DNA of 64,000 nucleotides from CAIKMD01 sp963740675. GTDB lineage: Bacteria > Pseudomonadota > Alphaproteobacteria > ATCC43930 > CGMCC-115725. Under the pieces are notes generated by a model. It made no database searches. It had not been told where the DNA came from and was given only the letters and a program-made list of their open reading frames with translations. Below are positions 26,966-36,301 of this stretch, in pieces. The stretch is from positions 930,001-994,000 of the forward strand of contig CAVUFS010000004.1 of assembly GCA_963740675.1 (NCBI GenBank), in the 5' to 3' direction. The translations under genes and the position numbers were made by a program. Position 1 is the stretch's first letter, and every line of letters starts with the position of its first letter.

Positions 26966-27592
26966 TTAGAACCAGCTGAACCAGCCGGACTTCTTCTGCC
27001 CGTGTTCGAAAGTCGGTACCGGCGCATCGGCCGGCGGCGCTGCCGTTGCCGGGGCGCCCGGCTTGGCAACCGATTGCGCGACACGAATGCGCGACGCTTC
27101 CTCGCCGGGGTTGAGCGTATCGGAGGAAGGAGGCGTTGTCGGCCCCGACCAGAACAGAAGTTTGTCGACGAGGCCGCGCTCGAACGGCACCCCTTCGGTC
27201 GGATCGGCGTCAACGGTCCGGCGAATATCGGAAGGCGCACTGGCCGCGCCGGCTTGGCGCAGCAAATCCTGCTCGCCCGTGCTCATTTTGTTGCTCGGCG
27301 CGCCCGCAGCCTGCTGACCATTGGCGGTATCACCGGCGCGGAACACGGTCTCTCGCGCCTGATCCGTGGGATTTGCCTGCTCGGGACCATTGCCCACCCG
27401 CGGTGGGCGCAACGTATAATCCGGCGGGATCGCCAAGGGGGCGTTCGACACCACCTGGAACTCGTCAGGGATGACCCTGGTCTTGCCGATGGCCCGATTG
27501 AAGCTGTCGCAGCCGCCCAGCGGCAGGGTCGCAACGCCGAACGCCGCAACCACCAAAAACGACGACCTGACCCTCACGCCACGAAGCTCCAT
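26966..27592 (-). CDS. DUF3035-family lipoprotein
   Basis: 208 residues from the ATG at 27592. Lipobox-like LPLGGC at residues about 23-28. The mature part is Pro/Ala-rich, with DEFQVVSNAPLAIPPDYTLRPP, the strongly conserved DUF3035 core (also found in BamF-like lipoproteins of alphaproteobacteria). C-terminal GWFSWF. Proposed to act with the outer-membrane assembly machinery; that role is inferred from related proteins. It lies between lspA, the lipoprotein signal peptidase, and the M16 pair. Confidence 0.85.
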   Translation of the reverse strand: MELRGVRVRSSFLVVAAFGVATLPLGGCDSFNRAIGKTRVIPDEFQVVSNAPLAIPPDYTLRPPRVGNGPEQANPTDQARETVFRAGDTANGQQAAGAPSNKMSTGEQDLLRQAGAASAPSDIRRTVDADPTEGVPFERGLVDKLLFWSGPTTPPSSDTLNPGEEASRIRVAQSVAKPGAPATAAPPADAPVPTFEHGQKKSGWFSWF

Positions 27593-27617
27593 CAAATTTT
27601 GGCAGATGAAGGGCAGC

Positions 27618-28088
27618 TTAAGCGGCTTTTGGCCGGGCAAGCAAGCCGTCTAACAGCAGGGCTATGACCCCCAGGCAAATTGCCGCATCGGCGATGTTGA
27701 AGGCATACCAATGCCAATTCCCGAGATGGAAATCGAGAAAATCGACGACCGCGCCGCGCACGAGTCGGTCGATCACGTTGCCGATCGCGCCGCCGATGAT
27801 CATGCCGATCGCCAGCCGGATCAGGGGATTGTGCGCCCGGCGCAGCCAGACAAGGAGCGCAATCACGATCACCCCGGCGAGCACGGTGAACACCGCCGTA
27901 TTCATCGCCGCATTGGTATTGAAGAGCCCGAAGCTCATGCCGCGATTGCCGGTCAGCACGAGATTGAAGAACGGCGTGAGCACGGCGACCGGCTCGCCGC
28001 CGCGCTCAGAGAAGAAGCTGACAATCCAGGTCTTGCTCGCCTGATCGGCGGCAATGACGGCGAGCGCGACCATGAGCCCGAACCACAT
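27618..28088 (-). CDS. lspA: Lipoprotein signal peptidase (signal peptidase II)
   Basis: 156 residues with four transmembrane segments. The catalytic aspartates lie in GNVIDRLVRGAVVDF and AFNIADAAI, and the N-terminal ADQASKTWIV motif is present. Cleaves prolipoproteins in the inner membrane after lipidation. It lies 17 bases downstream of ileS, in the classical ileS-lspA arrangement. Confidence 0.95.
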   Translation of the reverse strand: MWFGLMVALAVIAADQASKTWIVSFFSERGGEPVAVLTPFFNLVLTGNRGMSFGLFNTNAAMNTAVFTVLAGVIVIALLVWLRRAHNPLIRLAIGMIIGGAIGNVIDRLVRGAVVDFLDFHLGNWHWYAFNIADAAICLGVIALLLDGLLARPKAA

Positions 28089-28105
28089 GCTAACTGTCTT
28101 GCCTC

Positions 28106-30940
28106 CTATTTGGCGCTGGCCAGGCTCTCGACGGAATCGGTGCAGCGATCGCAGAGATCGGCATGCGCCTCATGCGCGCCGACCTCGGTCAACACGCGCC
28201 AGCAGCGCTCGCATTTGTCGCCCGGCGCCGACAGGACCCGCACCCCGACGCCCGGCACATCGCCGAGCGCAAAGGCATCCGCCGGCGCCTCGCCAAGCTC
28301 GAGCGCCGCCGCGGAGGTAATGAAGAGCTCGGGCAAATCGATCCCCGTTAGCGGCGTGCCCCAATCGGGCGCCGCGAAAATCTCGACCGATGCCTGAAGA
28401 CTGGAGCCGATGCGCTTCTGGGCACGTTCCAGTTCGATCGCGCCGGTGACGACGCGGCGCAGCTCGCGGATTTTCGCCCATTTCGCGCCGAGCGCGGCGT
28501 CGCGCCAGCCGGCCGGGATATCGCGGTAGAGCTGGAGATGGACGCTCGAATCCCCGCCATCGCCGTGACGGCTAAGCCAGGCTTCCTCGGCGGTGAAGCA
28601 GAGCACCGGCGCGAGCCATCGCACGAGATGCTCGAATACATGATCGAGCACCGTGCGTGTCGCGCGGCGGCGCGCAGCATCGGGCGCGTCGCAATAGAGC
28701 GAATTTTTGCGCACATCGAAATAGAAGGCCGAGAGATCCACGGCGCAGAAATTGTGCAGCGCCGTAAACATGGTGTGGAAGTCGTAAGCCTCCACCGTCT
28801 CGCGCACCAGCGTGTCCGTCTCGGCGAGACGATGCAGGATATAGCGCTCGAGCTCGGGCATATCCTTCGCCGCGATACGCTCGGCTTCGCTGAAACCATC
28901 GAGCGCACCGAGGAGATAGCGCAGCGTGTTGCGCAGCCGGCGATAGACATCGGCCTGGTACTTCAGGATTTCCTTGCCGATGCGCAGGTCTTCGGAATAA
29001 TCCGACGCGACCACCCAGAGACGCAGAATGTCAGCGCCGCTTTGCGAGACGACTTCCTGCGGCGCGACGACATTGCCCAAGGACTTCGACATTTTGCGGC
29101 CCTGCTCGTCGAGCACGAAGCCATGCGTCAGCACGGCCTCATACGGCGCGCGGCCGCGGGTGCCGCAGCTTTCGAGCAACGACGAATGGAACCAGCCGCG
29201 ATGCTGGTCCGAGCCTTCGAGATAGAGCGAGGCCGGCCATTGCAGATCGGGCCGCTTCTCCAAGACGAAGCTATGCGTCGACCCAGAATCGAACCAGACA
29301 TCGACGACGTCTTTGATCTGCTCGTAATCCTTGGGATCGCGGCCCGGGCCGAGGAATTCGGCGGGATCATGCGAATACCAGGCGTCCGCGCCTTCTTTCT
29401 CGAACGCGGCGGCAATGCGATCGACCACCGCCTGATCGCGCAGCACCTCGCCGCTTTTCTTCTCGACGAAGACCGCGATCGGCACGCCCCAGGCGCGTTG
29501 GCGCGAGATGCACCAATCAGGCCGCGTCTCGATCATCGAGCCGATGCGGTTCTGGCCTTGCGGCGGATACCATTTGGTCTCGGCGATCGCCTTCAGCGCC
29601 TTTTCGCGCAGATCGTTCTTCTCCATGCCGATGAACCATTGCGGCGTGGTGCGGAAGATCAGCGGCGCTTTCGAGCGCCAGGAATGCGGATAGGAGTGGA
29701 CGAGCTTCGCCTCGGCGAGGAGCGCATTCGCTTCTTTCAGCGCATCGATCACCGCGCGATTGGCATCTCCTTCCTTGCCGTTCGGGCGATAGACGCGCTT
29801 GCCGGCAAAGAGCGGCACGCTGTCGTAATAAGTGCCGTCGGGACCGACCGTCGCCGGTACCGGAATGTTGTGCTTCTGACCGAGCTCGAAATCGTCCTCG
29901 CCATGGCCCGGCGCGATATGGACAAAGCCGGTGCCGTCGACATCGGTAACGAAATCGGCCGGCAGGAGCTGCACGTCGAAATCGTAGCCCTTACCGTGAA
30001 GCGGGTGATGGCAGACAGTGCCGGCGAGGAACTTGCCCGAGACCAGTTCGACCTTGCCGCTGAGCTTGGCGATCTCGGCGAAATTCACCTCGAGCGGCGC
30101 CGCGATCACAAGCTTCTCGCCAACCTTCGCCGCGCTGCCTTCGCGCACTGACTGCACGTCGATGACGACGTAGTCGAGCAATTCATTGAAGGCGATCGCG
30201 CGATTGCCCGGCAGGGTCCAGGGCGTCGTCGTCCAGATCACCACCGATGCGCCGGCGAGCGCGGGGACGCTCGGTTTCGCCACCGGGAATTTCACCCAGA
30301 CCTGCGTCGAGGTGTGGTCGTGATATTCGACCTCGGCTTCGGCGAGCGCGGTCTGCTCGACCACCGACCACATCACCGGCTTCGAGCCGCGGAACAGCCC
30401 GCCATTCATCAGGAACTTGCCGATCTCGCGCACGATCTGCGCCTCGGCCGCAAATTCCATCGTCGTATAGGGATGTTCCCAATCGCCGAGCACGCCGAGA
30501 CGCTTGAACTCCTCGCGCTGCACGTCGATCCAATGCGCGGCGAAGTCGCGGCATTCCTTACGGAATTCGAGGATCGGCACCTCGTCCTTCGACTTCTTCT
30601 TGGCGCGATATTCCTCTTCGATCTTCCATTCGATCGGCAGGCCGTGACAGTCCCAGCCCGGCACATAGACGGAATCGCGGCCGAGCATCTGCTGCGCCCG
30701 GCTGATCACGTCTTTCAGGATCTTGTTGAGCGCGTGGCCGATATGAAGATTGCCATTGGCATAGGGCGGCCCGTCATGGAGCACATATTTCTTGCGCCCC
30801 TTGGCCGCCGCGCGCTGACGCTGATAGAGCCCGATCTTCTCCCAGCGCGCGAGCAGCGCCGGCTCGCGCTTCGGCAGCTCCCCGCGCATCGGGAATTCGG
30901 TCTGCGGCAGGAAAACGGTTTTGCGGTAATCCTCGGCCAT
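28106..30940 (-). CDS. ileS: Isoleucyl-tRNA synthetase
   Basis: 944 residues. HIGH motif in PYANGNLHIGHALNK, KMSKS in RKMSKSLGN, editing domain between them, and a C-terminal zinc ribbon (KCERCWR ... DLCDRC). Charges tRNA-Ile; the zinc ribbon and length fit the usual bacterial form sensitive to mupirocin. First gene after an intrinsic-terminator-like hairpin at 31015-31040. Confidence 0.97.
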   Translation of the reverse strand: MAEDYRKTVFLPQTEFPMRGELPKREPALLARWEKIGLYQRQRAAAKGRKKYVLHDGPPYANGNLHIGHALNKILKDVISRAQQMLGRDSVYVPGWDCHGLPIEWKIEEEYRAKKKSKDEVPILEFRKECRDFAAHWIDVQREEFKRLGVLGDWEHPYTTMEFAAEAQIVREIGKFLMNGGLFRGSKPVMWSVVEQTALAEAEVEYHDHTSTQVWVKFPVAKPSVPALAGASVVIWTTTPWTLPGNRAIAFNELLDYVVIDVQSVREGSAAKVGEKLVIAAPLEVNFAEIAKLSGKVELVSGKFLAGTVCHHPLHGKGYDFDVQLLPADFVTDVDGTGFVHIAPGHGEDDFELGQKHNIPVPATVGPDGTYYDSVPLFAGKRVYRPNGKEGDANRAVIDALKEANALLAEAKLVHSYPHSWRSKAPLIFRTTPQWFIGMEKNDLREKALKAIAETKWYPPQGQNRIGSMIETRPDWCISRQRAWGVPIAVFVEKKSGEVLRDQAVVDRIAAAFEKEGADAWYSHDPAEFLGPGRDPKDYEQIKDVVDVWFDSGSTHSFVLEKRPDLQWPASLYLEGSDQHRGWFHSSLLESCGTRGRAPYEAVLTHGFVLDEQGRKMSKSLGNVVAPQEVVSQSGADILRLWVVASDYSEDLRIGKEILKYQADVYRRLRNTLRYLLGALDGFSEAERIAAKDMPELERYILHRLAETDTLVRETVEAYDFHTMFTALHNFCAVDLSAFYFDVRKNSLYCDAPDAARRRATRTVLDHVFEHLVRWLAPVLCFTAEEAWLSRHGDGGDSSVHLQLYRDIPAGWRDAALGAKWAKIRELRRVVTGAIELERAQKRIGSSLQASVEIFAAPDWGTPLTGIDLPELFITSAAALELGEAPADAFALGDVPGVGVRVLSAPGDKCERCWRVLTEVGAHEAHADLCDRCTDSVESLASAK

Positions 30941-31014
30941 GGCGATTCGGTTCCTAAAGGACCTGTCGCCAGAATGGGATGCGTCGGCGGCAGCGTCGGA
31001 AATGGGGCATGCGA

Positions 31015-31040
31015 CGAAAACCGGTCCCGAAGGGACCGGT
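31015..31040 (-). terminator. Intrinsic-terminator-like hairpin ahead of ileS
   Basis: ACCGGTCCC-TTC-GGGACCGGT on the minus strand, a nine-base-pair perfect stem with a three-base loop, followed by TTTTC. It lies between the VOC gene and ileS, both on the minus strand, so it may end transcription from ribF/VOC or act in the ileS leader. The T-run is short. Confidence 0.5.
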
Positions 31041-31180
31041 CAGCTAATTCGCGCGTACCTCTGCAGGACCATAGCCATGCCAGAAAAATACGGGAGCGCT
31101 CGCCGGGCTGTCAACCGGCGGGCGGTTAACCGGCGGCTCGTCGCGAGCCGATTTGGCGGCCGGCGCGCCGCACCGACGGG

Positions 31181-31540
31181 TTATTTCCGCGCGAGGGGCC
31201 AGCCGACGCGGACCAGTGTTTCGTCCGGATCGGAAAGAGCGAATTCGTACATCCCCCAGGGTTTCGCCTCGGGCGGGTGCTGGACCAGCGGCCCCAACCG
31301 CGCGGCCAACTCGTCGACGTTTTCCGCATGGAGATAAAGACCGAAGGGATTGCGACCGGGAACAAGCCATCCTTCGACCGCCGGGGTGAGATGGAGCTCG
31401 GCGCCCTTCCCGTCGGCAAGAATACGATAGTCCTCTTGTCGATGGCGCGCGCTGAAGCCGAGTTTGGCGTAAAAAGCCTCGCTGGCATCGAGATCGTTGC
31501 ACGGCAGGATCGCCGTCAGACGATGCTCCGGCGTCGTCAT
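31181..31540 (-). CDS. VOC-family (bleomycin-resistance-like) protein
   Basis: 119 residues. TAILPCNDLDASEAFYAKLGF and YEFALSDPDETLVRVGW mark the two halves of the fold. The final acidic metal ligand position is occupied by Asp-Glu, so metal binding is possible. Substrate unknown. On the same strand as ribF, 47 bases downstream. Confidence 0.78.
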   Translation of the reverse strand: MTTPEHRLTAILPCNDLDASEAFYAKLGFSARHRQEDYRILADGKGAELHLTPAVEGWLVPGRNPFGLYLHAENVDELAARLGPLVQHPPEAKPWGMYEFALSDPDETLVRVGWPLARK

Positions 31541-31587
31541 TCCACCCTCCTTCTCGGCTTAATATTGTACGAGCCGAGCGAGCGAAG

Positions 31588-32532
31588 TTATCGCGGTTCC
31601 CCGGCGAGGATTTGCCGCGCCTGAACACAATCGGCGGCGATCTGCGCCTTCAGGGCATCGAGCCCGGCGAAACGCTGCTCGGGGCGCAGGCGTTCGATAA
31701 AGGCGACGCGCAGATGCTTGCCGTAAAGGTCGCCCGAGAAGTCGAACAGATTGGTCTCGAAGCGCAGTTCCTTGCCGCCGACCGTCGGCCGCCAGCCGAG
31801 ATTGGCGGCGCCGTCATGCCATTCGGTCTTGCCGCCCTCTTCGATGCCGGCGCGGACGGCATAAACGCCGGGCGCGGGCCGGAGGTAATCGGCGAGGTCG
31901 ATGTTGGCGGTCGGAAAACCGATCGTGCGGCCGATCTTGTCGCCGATTTCGACACGGCCGTCGATCTCCCACGGCCGCCCCAGAAGCGCGGCTGCCTCAC
32001 GCGGACGCCCGGCAACGAGATGCTCGCGGATTTGGGTCGAGGAATAGACGACGCCGCCCGTTGCCGAGACCGGCGCTACGACTTTGACATCGAAACCGTG
32101 CTTGAAACCTTCGGTCTTTAAAAGCTCGGCCGTGCCGCGCCGCTTGTTGCCGAAGACGAAGTCATAGCCGACGACCACCGCCTTGATGCCAAGCCCGGCG
32201 ACCAGCACCTCGGCGACGAATTCCTCTGCGGTCTTTTGCGCGAAAGCGAGATCGAAATGCAGCGTGAACAGCAAGTCGACGCCCAACGTCTCGAGCTCGC
32301 GCGATTTCGCGCGGAACGGCGTCAGGCGAAAGGGCGGTAGGCCCGGCTGGAAAACGACGCGCGGATGCGGCTCGAAAGTCAGCACTGCGAAAGGCGCGTT
32401 GAGACTGCGCGCCAGCGCTTTCGCTTCGCCGAGCACGGCTTGATGGCCAAGATGCACGCCGTCGAAATTGCCGGCCGCGACTACGGCGCCGCGCGCGTCA
32501 TCGCTCGCGTTGGTGTGACGGAAAACGCGCAT
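31588..32532 (-). CDS. ribF: Bifunctional riboflavin kinase/FAD synthetase
   Basis: 314 residues from the ATG at 32532. The adenylyltransferase nucleotide-binding motif GNFDGVHLGHQ is followed by DFVFGNKRRGTAELL and the C-terminal kinase domain (GRTIGFPTANI). Makes FMN then FAD from riboflavin. The ATG overlaps the upstream MaoC stop by one base (TGATG). Confidence 0.95.
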   Translation of the reverse strand: MRVFRHTNASDDARGAVVAAGNFDGVHLGHQAVLGEAKALARSLNAPFAVLTFEPHPRVVFQPGLPPFRLTPFRAKSRELETLGVDLLFTLHFDLAFAQKTAEEFVAEVLVAGLGIKAVVVGYDFVFGNKRRGTAELLKTEGFKHGFDVKVVAPVSATGGVVYSSTQIREHLVAGRPREAAALLGRPWEIDGRVEIGDKIGRTIGFPTANIDLADYLRPAPGVYAVRAGIEEGGKTEWHDGAANLGWRPTVGGKELRFETNLFDFSGDLYGKHLRVAFIERLRPEQRFAGLDALKAQIAADCVQARQILAGEPR

Positions 32533-32966
32533 CAGCTTTTCGACAGCACCAGAACGGTGGCCTCGCCATCGATCACCACCGTCGCGCCGACACGGCATTG
32601 CGTCTTCAACACGACGCGCTTCTTCTCGGCGATGACCTCGGCCACGGTGATCACGGTCTCGACCTTGTCACCCGGCCGCACCGGCGCTTTGAAGGACAGC
32701 GATTGGGCGAGATAGACCGAGCCCGGACCCGGCAATTTCGAGGCGATCGCCGTGGAGATGAAGCTGGCGCCAAGCATGCCATGCGCGATCCGGCCCTTGA
32801 ACATCGTGGTCTTGGCATAGGCATCGTCGAGATGGACCGGATTGTGGTCGCCCGAGACCGCGGCGAAGGCCTCGATATCCGCGACCGTCACGGTGCGCTC
32901 GTAGGTCGCGCTCATGCCCGGCTTGAGCACGTCGATCGCATAGCCTTGCGCGGCTTGATCGGCCAT
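32532..32966 (-). CDS. MaoC-like (R)-specific enoyl-CoA hydratase
   Basis: 144 residues from the ATG at 32966. AVSGDHNPVHLDDAYA holds the catalytic Asp/His hydratase-2 motif, and GRIAHGMLGASFIST and QSLSFKAPVRPGDKV complete a single hot-dog domain. Such PhaJ-like enzymes hydrate enoyl-CoA to (R)-3-hydroxyacyl-CoA for polyhydroxyalkanoate or lipid metabolism. No phaC is in the window. Confidence 0.85.
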   Translation of the reverse strand: MADQAAQGYAIDVLKPGMSATYERTVTVADIEAFAAVSGDHNPVHLDDAYAKTTMFKGRIAHGMLGASFISTAIASKLPGPGSVYLAQSLSFKAPVRPGDKVETVITVAEVIAEKKRVVLKTQCRVGATVVIDGEATVLVLSKS

Positions 32967-33128
32967 CTGTCCCTCGGATGAAATCGCTCGGAACCTTACC
33001 GAGCGCGCTCGGCGACGACAAGGCATGGACATGGCAGGGGCGACGGCGGTGGGCCTTTCGCCGCAAAAGCCGCGTCGTTACTCTCCCGTCCGCGATACTC
33101 TTTTGCCCGCGTTCAGGGGAAATCCGTT

Positions 33129-34169
33129 TTGGAGAATGACAGCAGCGCACCGCTTCGGGAGATGTGGTACTACGCCGTCCCGGGCGAGCGGTTGAGACGC
33201 GGCAAAACGCTGGCAAAGACGCTGCTCGGTGAGCCGCTGCTGTTGGGCCGTACCGACGACGGCAAAGTCTTCGCCCTGCGCAATATCTGCCCCCATCGCG
33301 GCATCCCCCTAAGCTATGGCCGCTTCGATGGAAACGAGATCGAATGCTGCTATCACGGCTGGCGCTTCGCGCCGAGCGGTGCCTGCACGGCGATCCCATC
33401 GCTCGCTTCAGGTCAGCGCTTCGATCTTTCGAGCGTTTCGGCGCAGGCTTATCCCGCGCACGAGGAAGGCGGCAATGTCTGGGTCTTCTTCGGGCAGGAT
33501 GTCGCGAGCGCACCGCCACCGCCCACGCTGCCGTCCAGCTTCGGCGCGCGCATTCCCGATATCTACGAGACCGTCACCCTGCCCTGCAGCATCGATCATG
33601 CCGTGGTTGGGCTGATGGATCCGGCACATGGGCCTTTCGTCCATCGCTCCTGGTGGTGGCGCAGCGCGCGCTCGATCCACGAGAAAAGCAAGGCCTTCGC
33701 CGCGAGCCCCTATGGCTTCACCATGCTGCGGCACGCGCCCTCGAGCAATTCCAAAGCCTATAAGCTGCTCGGCGGCGCGCCCGAGACCGAGATCAGCTTT
33801 CGCCTGCCCGGCGTGCGCATCGAGCACGTCACCGCCGGCAAGCATGAGGTGGTGAATCTCACCGCGGTGACCCCGCTCGGCGAGCAAGAGACGCAGATCA
33901 ATCACGCGATCTATTGGACGACGCCGATCCTCTCGCTGCTGAAGCCGCTGCTGCGCCCATATGTCCGCGCCTTCCTCAATCAGGATCGCAGCGTCATGGT
34001 GCGTCAGCGCGAGGGGCTGAAATTCGATCCGCCGCTGGCGCTGATCGACGATGCCGATACCCAGGCACGCTGGTATTACCGTTTGAAGACCGAATATGCG
34101 CGGGCCAAGCACGACGGCCGGGAGTTCGTTAACCCCGTGCAAGACCGCGTCTTGCACTGGCGCAGCTAA
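33129..34169 (+). CDS. Rieske [2Fe-2S] non-haem iron oxygenase (alpha-subunit type)
   Basis: 346 residues. The Rieske site is complete: CPHRG ... CCYHGWRF. The catalytic domain has the mononuclear iron motif in DHAVVGLMDPAHGPFVHRSWW. The pattern resembles vanillate/phenoxybenzoate demethylase or sterol-type oxygenases. The start is the TTG at 33129, supported by AGGGGAA eight bases upstream; the next in-frame ATG (MWYYAVPG) would give a shorter protein. No reductase partner is adjacent. Confidence 0.88.
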   Translation: MENDSSAPLREMWYYAVPGERLRRGKTLAKTLLGEPLLLGRTDDGKVFALRNICPHRGIPLSYGRFDGNEIECCYHGWRFAPSGACTAIPSLASGQRFDLSSVSAQAYPAHEEGGNVWVFFGQDVASAPPPPTLPSSFGARIPDIYETVTLPCSIDHAVVGLMDPAHGPFVHRSWWWRSARSIHEKSKAFAASPYGFTMLRHAPSSNSKAYKLLGGAPETEISFRLPGVRIEHVTAGKHEVVNLTAVTPLGEQETQINHAIYWTTPILSLLKPLLRPYVRAFLNQDRSVMVRQREGLKFDPPLALIDDADTQARWYYRLKTEYARAKHDGREFVNPVQDRVLHWRS

Positions 34170-34209
34170 GCGCCCAGATTCCGCGCATCTTGTCCGATAG
34201 GAGCAGCCG

Positions 34210-34575
34210 ATGAGTGCGCCCGATGCGACCGCTTCCGTTCTGGCGGCGCTGAAATTCGACAGCAACGGGCTCGTGGCCGCCGTGGCGCAACAGCACGACA
34301 CTGGCGAAGTGCTGATGCTTGCCTGGATGAATCGCGACGCGGTCGCCGAGACGCTGGCGACCGGCCGCGTCTGCTACTGGTCGCGCTCGCGCCAATCGCT
34401 ATGGCGCAAGGGTGAGACCTCGGGCCATGCGCAGAAGCTCAAAGAGCTACGCGTCGATTGCGACGGCGATGCGATTCTGCTGCAAGTCGAGCAGACCGGC
34501 CCCGCCTGTCACACTGGCGAGCATAGCTGCTTCTTTCGCGCCGCGCGCGGCGACGCGCTGGTGAAGATCGGCTAG
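34210..34575 (+). CDS. hisI: Phosphoribosyl-AMP cyclohydrolase
   Basis: 121 residues, HisI only (not fused to HisE). LMLAWMNRDAVAETL, YWSRSRQSLWRKGETSGH, the zinc ligands in VDCDGDAILLQV and PACHTGEHSCFF are all intact. Third step of histidine synthesis. Follows the oxygenase by 40 bases, with TAGGAGCAGCC as ribosome binding site. Confidence 0.95.
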   Translation: MSAPDATASVLAALKFDSNGLVAAVAQQHDTGEVLMLAWMNRDAVAETLATGRVCYWSRSRQSLWRKGETSGHAQKLKELRVDCDGDAILLQVEQTGPACHTGEHSCFFRAARGDALVKIG

Positions 34576-34588
34576 GGCCGCCCCTTAT

Positions 34589-35053
34589 TTAAGGACGGAC
34601 GTCCATTCGCGGGCAGGCGAGTGTCGCTTTGGCCTGACGCAGCACGTTCTCGTCATAGGAATGGCCGGCGCAGGTCGCGTTGTATGTCGCCACCGCCTGG
34701 TTGTAACGACCGGCCGCGTCGTCATAGGTCTTTGCGACATCGGCAGTGGTCGCGATCGATTGATCGCGCTGCTGCAACAGTTGCTTGAACGCATCGAGCT
34801 CGGCGTTGTCATAAACATTGATCTGCGCCCGGCGCGTATCGACTTGATTGGCGAGCGAGGCCTGGGTCCGCTGGCTGCTCTCGAGCGCCTGGCGCTTGCC
34901 GGCAACGCCGTCCTGCAAATCGAGCACGAATTGCTGTTCGCACAAACACGAGCGGATCGTGTTTGGATCGCTGATCACTTGTGCCGTTGCCGGCTGGTTT
35001 CCGAAACAGGACAACAAACCGAGCGCCAAAGCGCCGTAAACTACATTGCGCAT
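34589..35053 (-). CDS. Exported coiled-coil protein of unknown function
   Basis: 154 residues from the ATG at 35053, with signal peptide MRNVVYGALALGLLSCFGN-...-ATAQ. The mature part has a Cys-X-Cys (SCLCEQQF), a predicted helical region with Gln-rich heptads, then two later cysteines (TCAGH, ACPRM), which suggests periplasmic disulfides. I do not recognise a family. Convergent with hisI, 13 bases apart. Confidence 0.7.
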   Translation of the reverse strand: MRNVVYGALALGLLSCFGNQPATAQVISDPNTIRSCLCEQQFVLDLQDGVAGKRQALESSQRTQASLANQVDTRRAQINVYDNAELDAFKQLLQQRDQSIATTADVAKTYDDAAGRYNQAVATYNATCAGHSYDENVLRQAKATLACPRMDVRP

Positions 35054-35291
35054 GATCCCTCTCTCCGCCGATAGCGCCGCTCGATGATTCCCATCGGTGC
35101 AATTCTCTAGGCTCGAAAGGCGCGCGCGGTCAACGTGAAATCGACGCACCGCGGCGTTGGATGAATTCGCCGTAATCCTGGACCGGACTCAGGCCGCGTG
35201 TAATAGTGGCGATGGCGGGCGCGGCAGGCTCATCGCGCTGGCGGGGACCACAATCAGAGCCGACGCCGTAGCACGTTGTCCGGGGGGACAG

Positions 35292-36191
35292 ATGAGAAAA
35301 CCACGCAATTTGACGGCGCCGCTGGCGCTCGTCGCCGCGACCGCGCTGGCCGGCTGCTCCGATTGGAGCGGAACAAATTTCCACGGCAACCCGCAGACCG
35401 AGCCCTACAACATCGGCAGCGTCAGCGGCGCCGTGACACAGAATCCGAGCACCTTCACGGCCGCACTCGCGAGCGAATATGCCGCTCTTGCCACGTCACT
35501 CGACCATGACGGACAGCTTGCCGATGCCGACTACTTCGCACGCAAAGGCGTGACCGCCCGTAACGGCGTCGTTGTCCCACCCGAGGACAATGCGAATTGG
35601 GCGATACCGCTGGAGCAACCCTATGGGCTGCGTACGAAGCTGGCCCAGGCCCGCACGCGCTTGCTCGCCGCGCTCGACAGCGGCGCGCGCGACCGGGCGC
35701 CCGCGCTCGCGGCCCAAGCACAAGCGCGTTACGATTGCTGGGTCGAGCGGATGGAGGACAATTGGTCGACAGCGCAGAACGGCGCGTGCGCGACCGACTT
35801 CCTCGCCGCGATAAACCAGCTCGAAAGCAAATCGGCGAATGCCACAACGGCCGGCGGGGCAGCAGGGACGCTAATCAACGTCTTCTTCGAATTCGATCGC
35901 TCGCGGCTGACGCGCGAAGCGCAGCAGATCGTCGCCCAGATCGCCACTCAGATGCAGAATCACAATCTCAGCGCGACGCTGATCGGCAAGGCCGACCTCA
36001 CAGGCTCCGACAGCTATGACCTCGCGCTCGGCCACCGCCGTGCCGATGCGGTGGCGCAAGAGTTGGCCCGTCTCGGCGTCGCGCGCAATCGCATCGCCAT
36101 CGACAGCGTCGGTAAGCGCCGGCCGCCGGTAAAGACCGCCGACGGCGTCCGCGAACCGCGGAACCGCGTGGTGGAAGTGACGCTGAAGTAG
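35292..36191 (+). CDS. OmpA-family lipoprotein (peptidoglycan-associated)
   Basis: 299 residues from the ATG at 35292, preceded by GGGGGGA. Lipobox ALAGC at about residues 17-21. The C-terminal OmpA domain has FFEFDRSRLTREAQQIV, then GKADLTGSDSYDLALGHRRADAV and VGKRRPPV...EPRNRVVEV, the peptidoglycan-binding signature. The middle part (about 40-170) is specific and helical. Likely an outer-membrane-anchored lipoprotein bridging to the wall. A type B element follows nine bases after the stop. Confidence 0.88.
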   Translation: MRKPRNLTAPLALVAATALAGCSDWSGTNFHGNPQTEPYNIGSVSGAVTQNPSTFTAALASEYAALATSLDHDGQLADADYFARKGVTARNGVVVPPEDNANWAIPLEQPYGLRTKLAQARTRLLAALDSGARDRAPALAAQAQARYDCWVERMEDNWSTAQNGACATDFLAAINQLESKSANATTAGGAAGTLINVFFEFDRSRLTREAQQIVAQIATQMQNHNLSATLIGKADLTGSDSYDLALGHRRADAVAQELARLGVARNRIAIDSVGKRRPPVKTADGVREPRNRVVEVTLK

Positions 36192-36200
36192 TTACGACTT

Positions 36201-36283
36201 CGTCATCGCGAGGAGTGCGAAGCACGACGAAGCAATCCAGAGAGTTCACTGGATTGCTTTCGCCCTTTGGGCTCGCAATGACG
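36201..36283. repeat. Palindromic dispersed element, type B
   Basis: CGTCATCGCGAGGAGTGCGA ... GCTCGCAATGACG with internal AGCAATCCAG/CTGGATTGCT. It fills the gap between convergent OmpA-like and UspA genes. Confidence 0.85.
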
Positions 36284-36301
36284 ACGGTTTTTCGAGCTCG
36301 C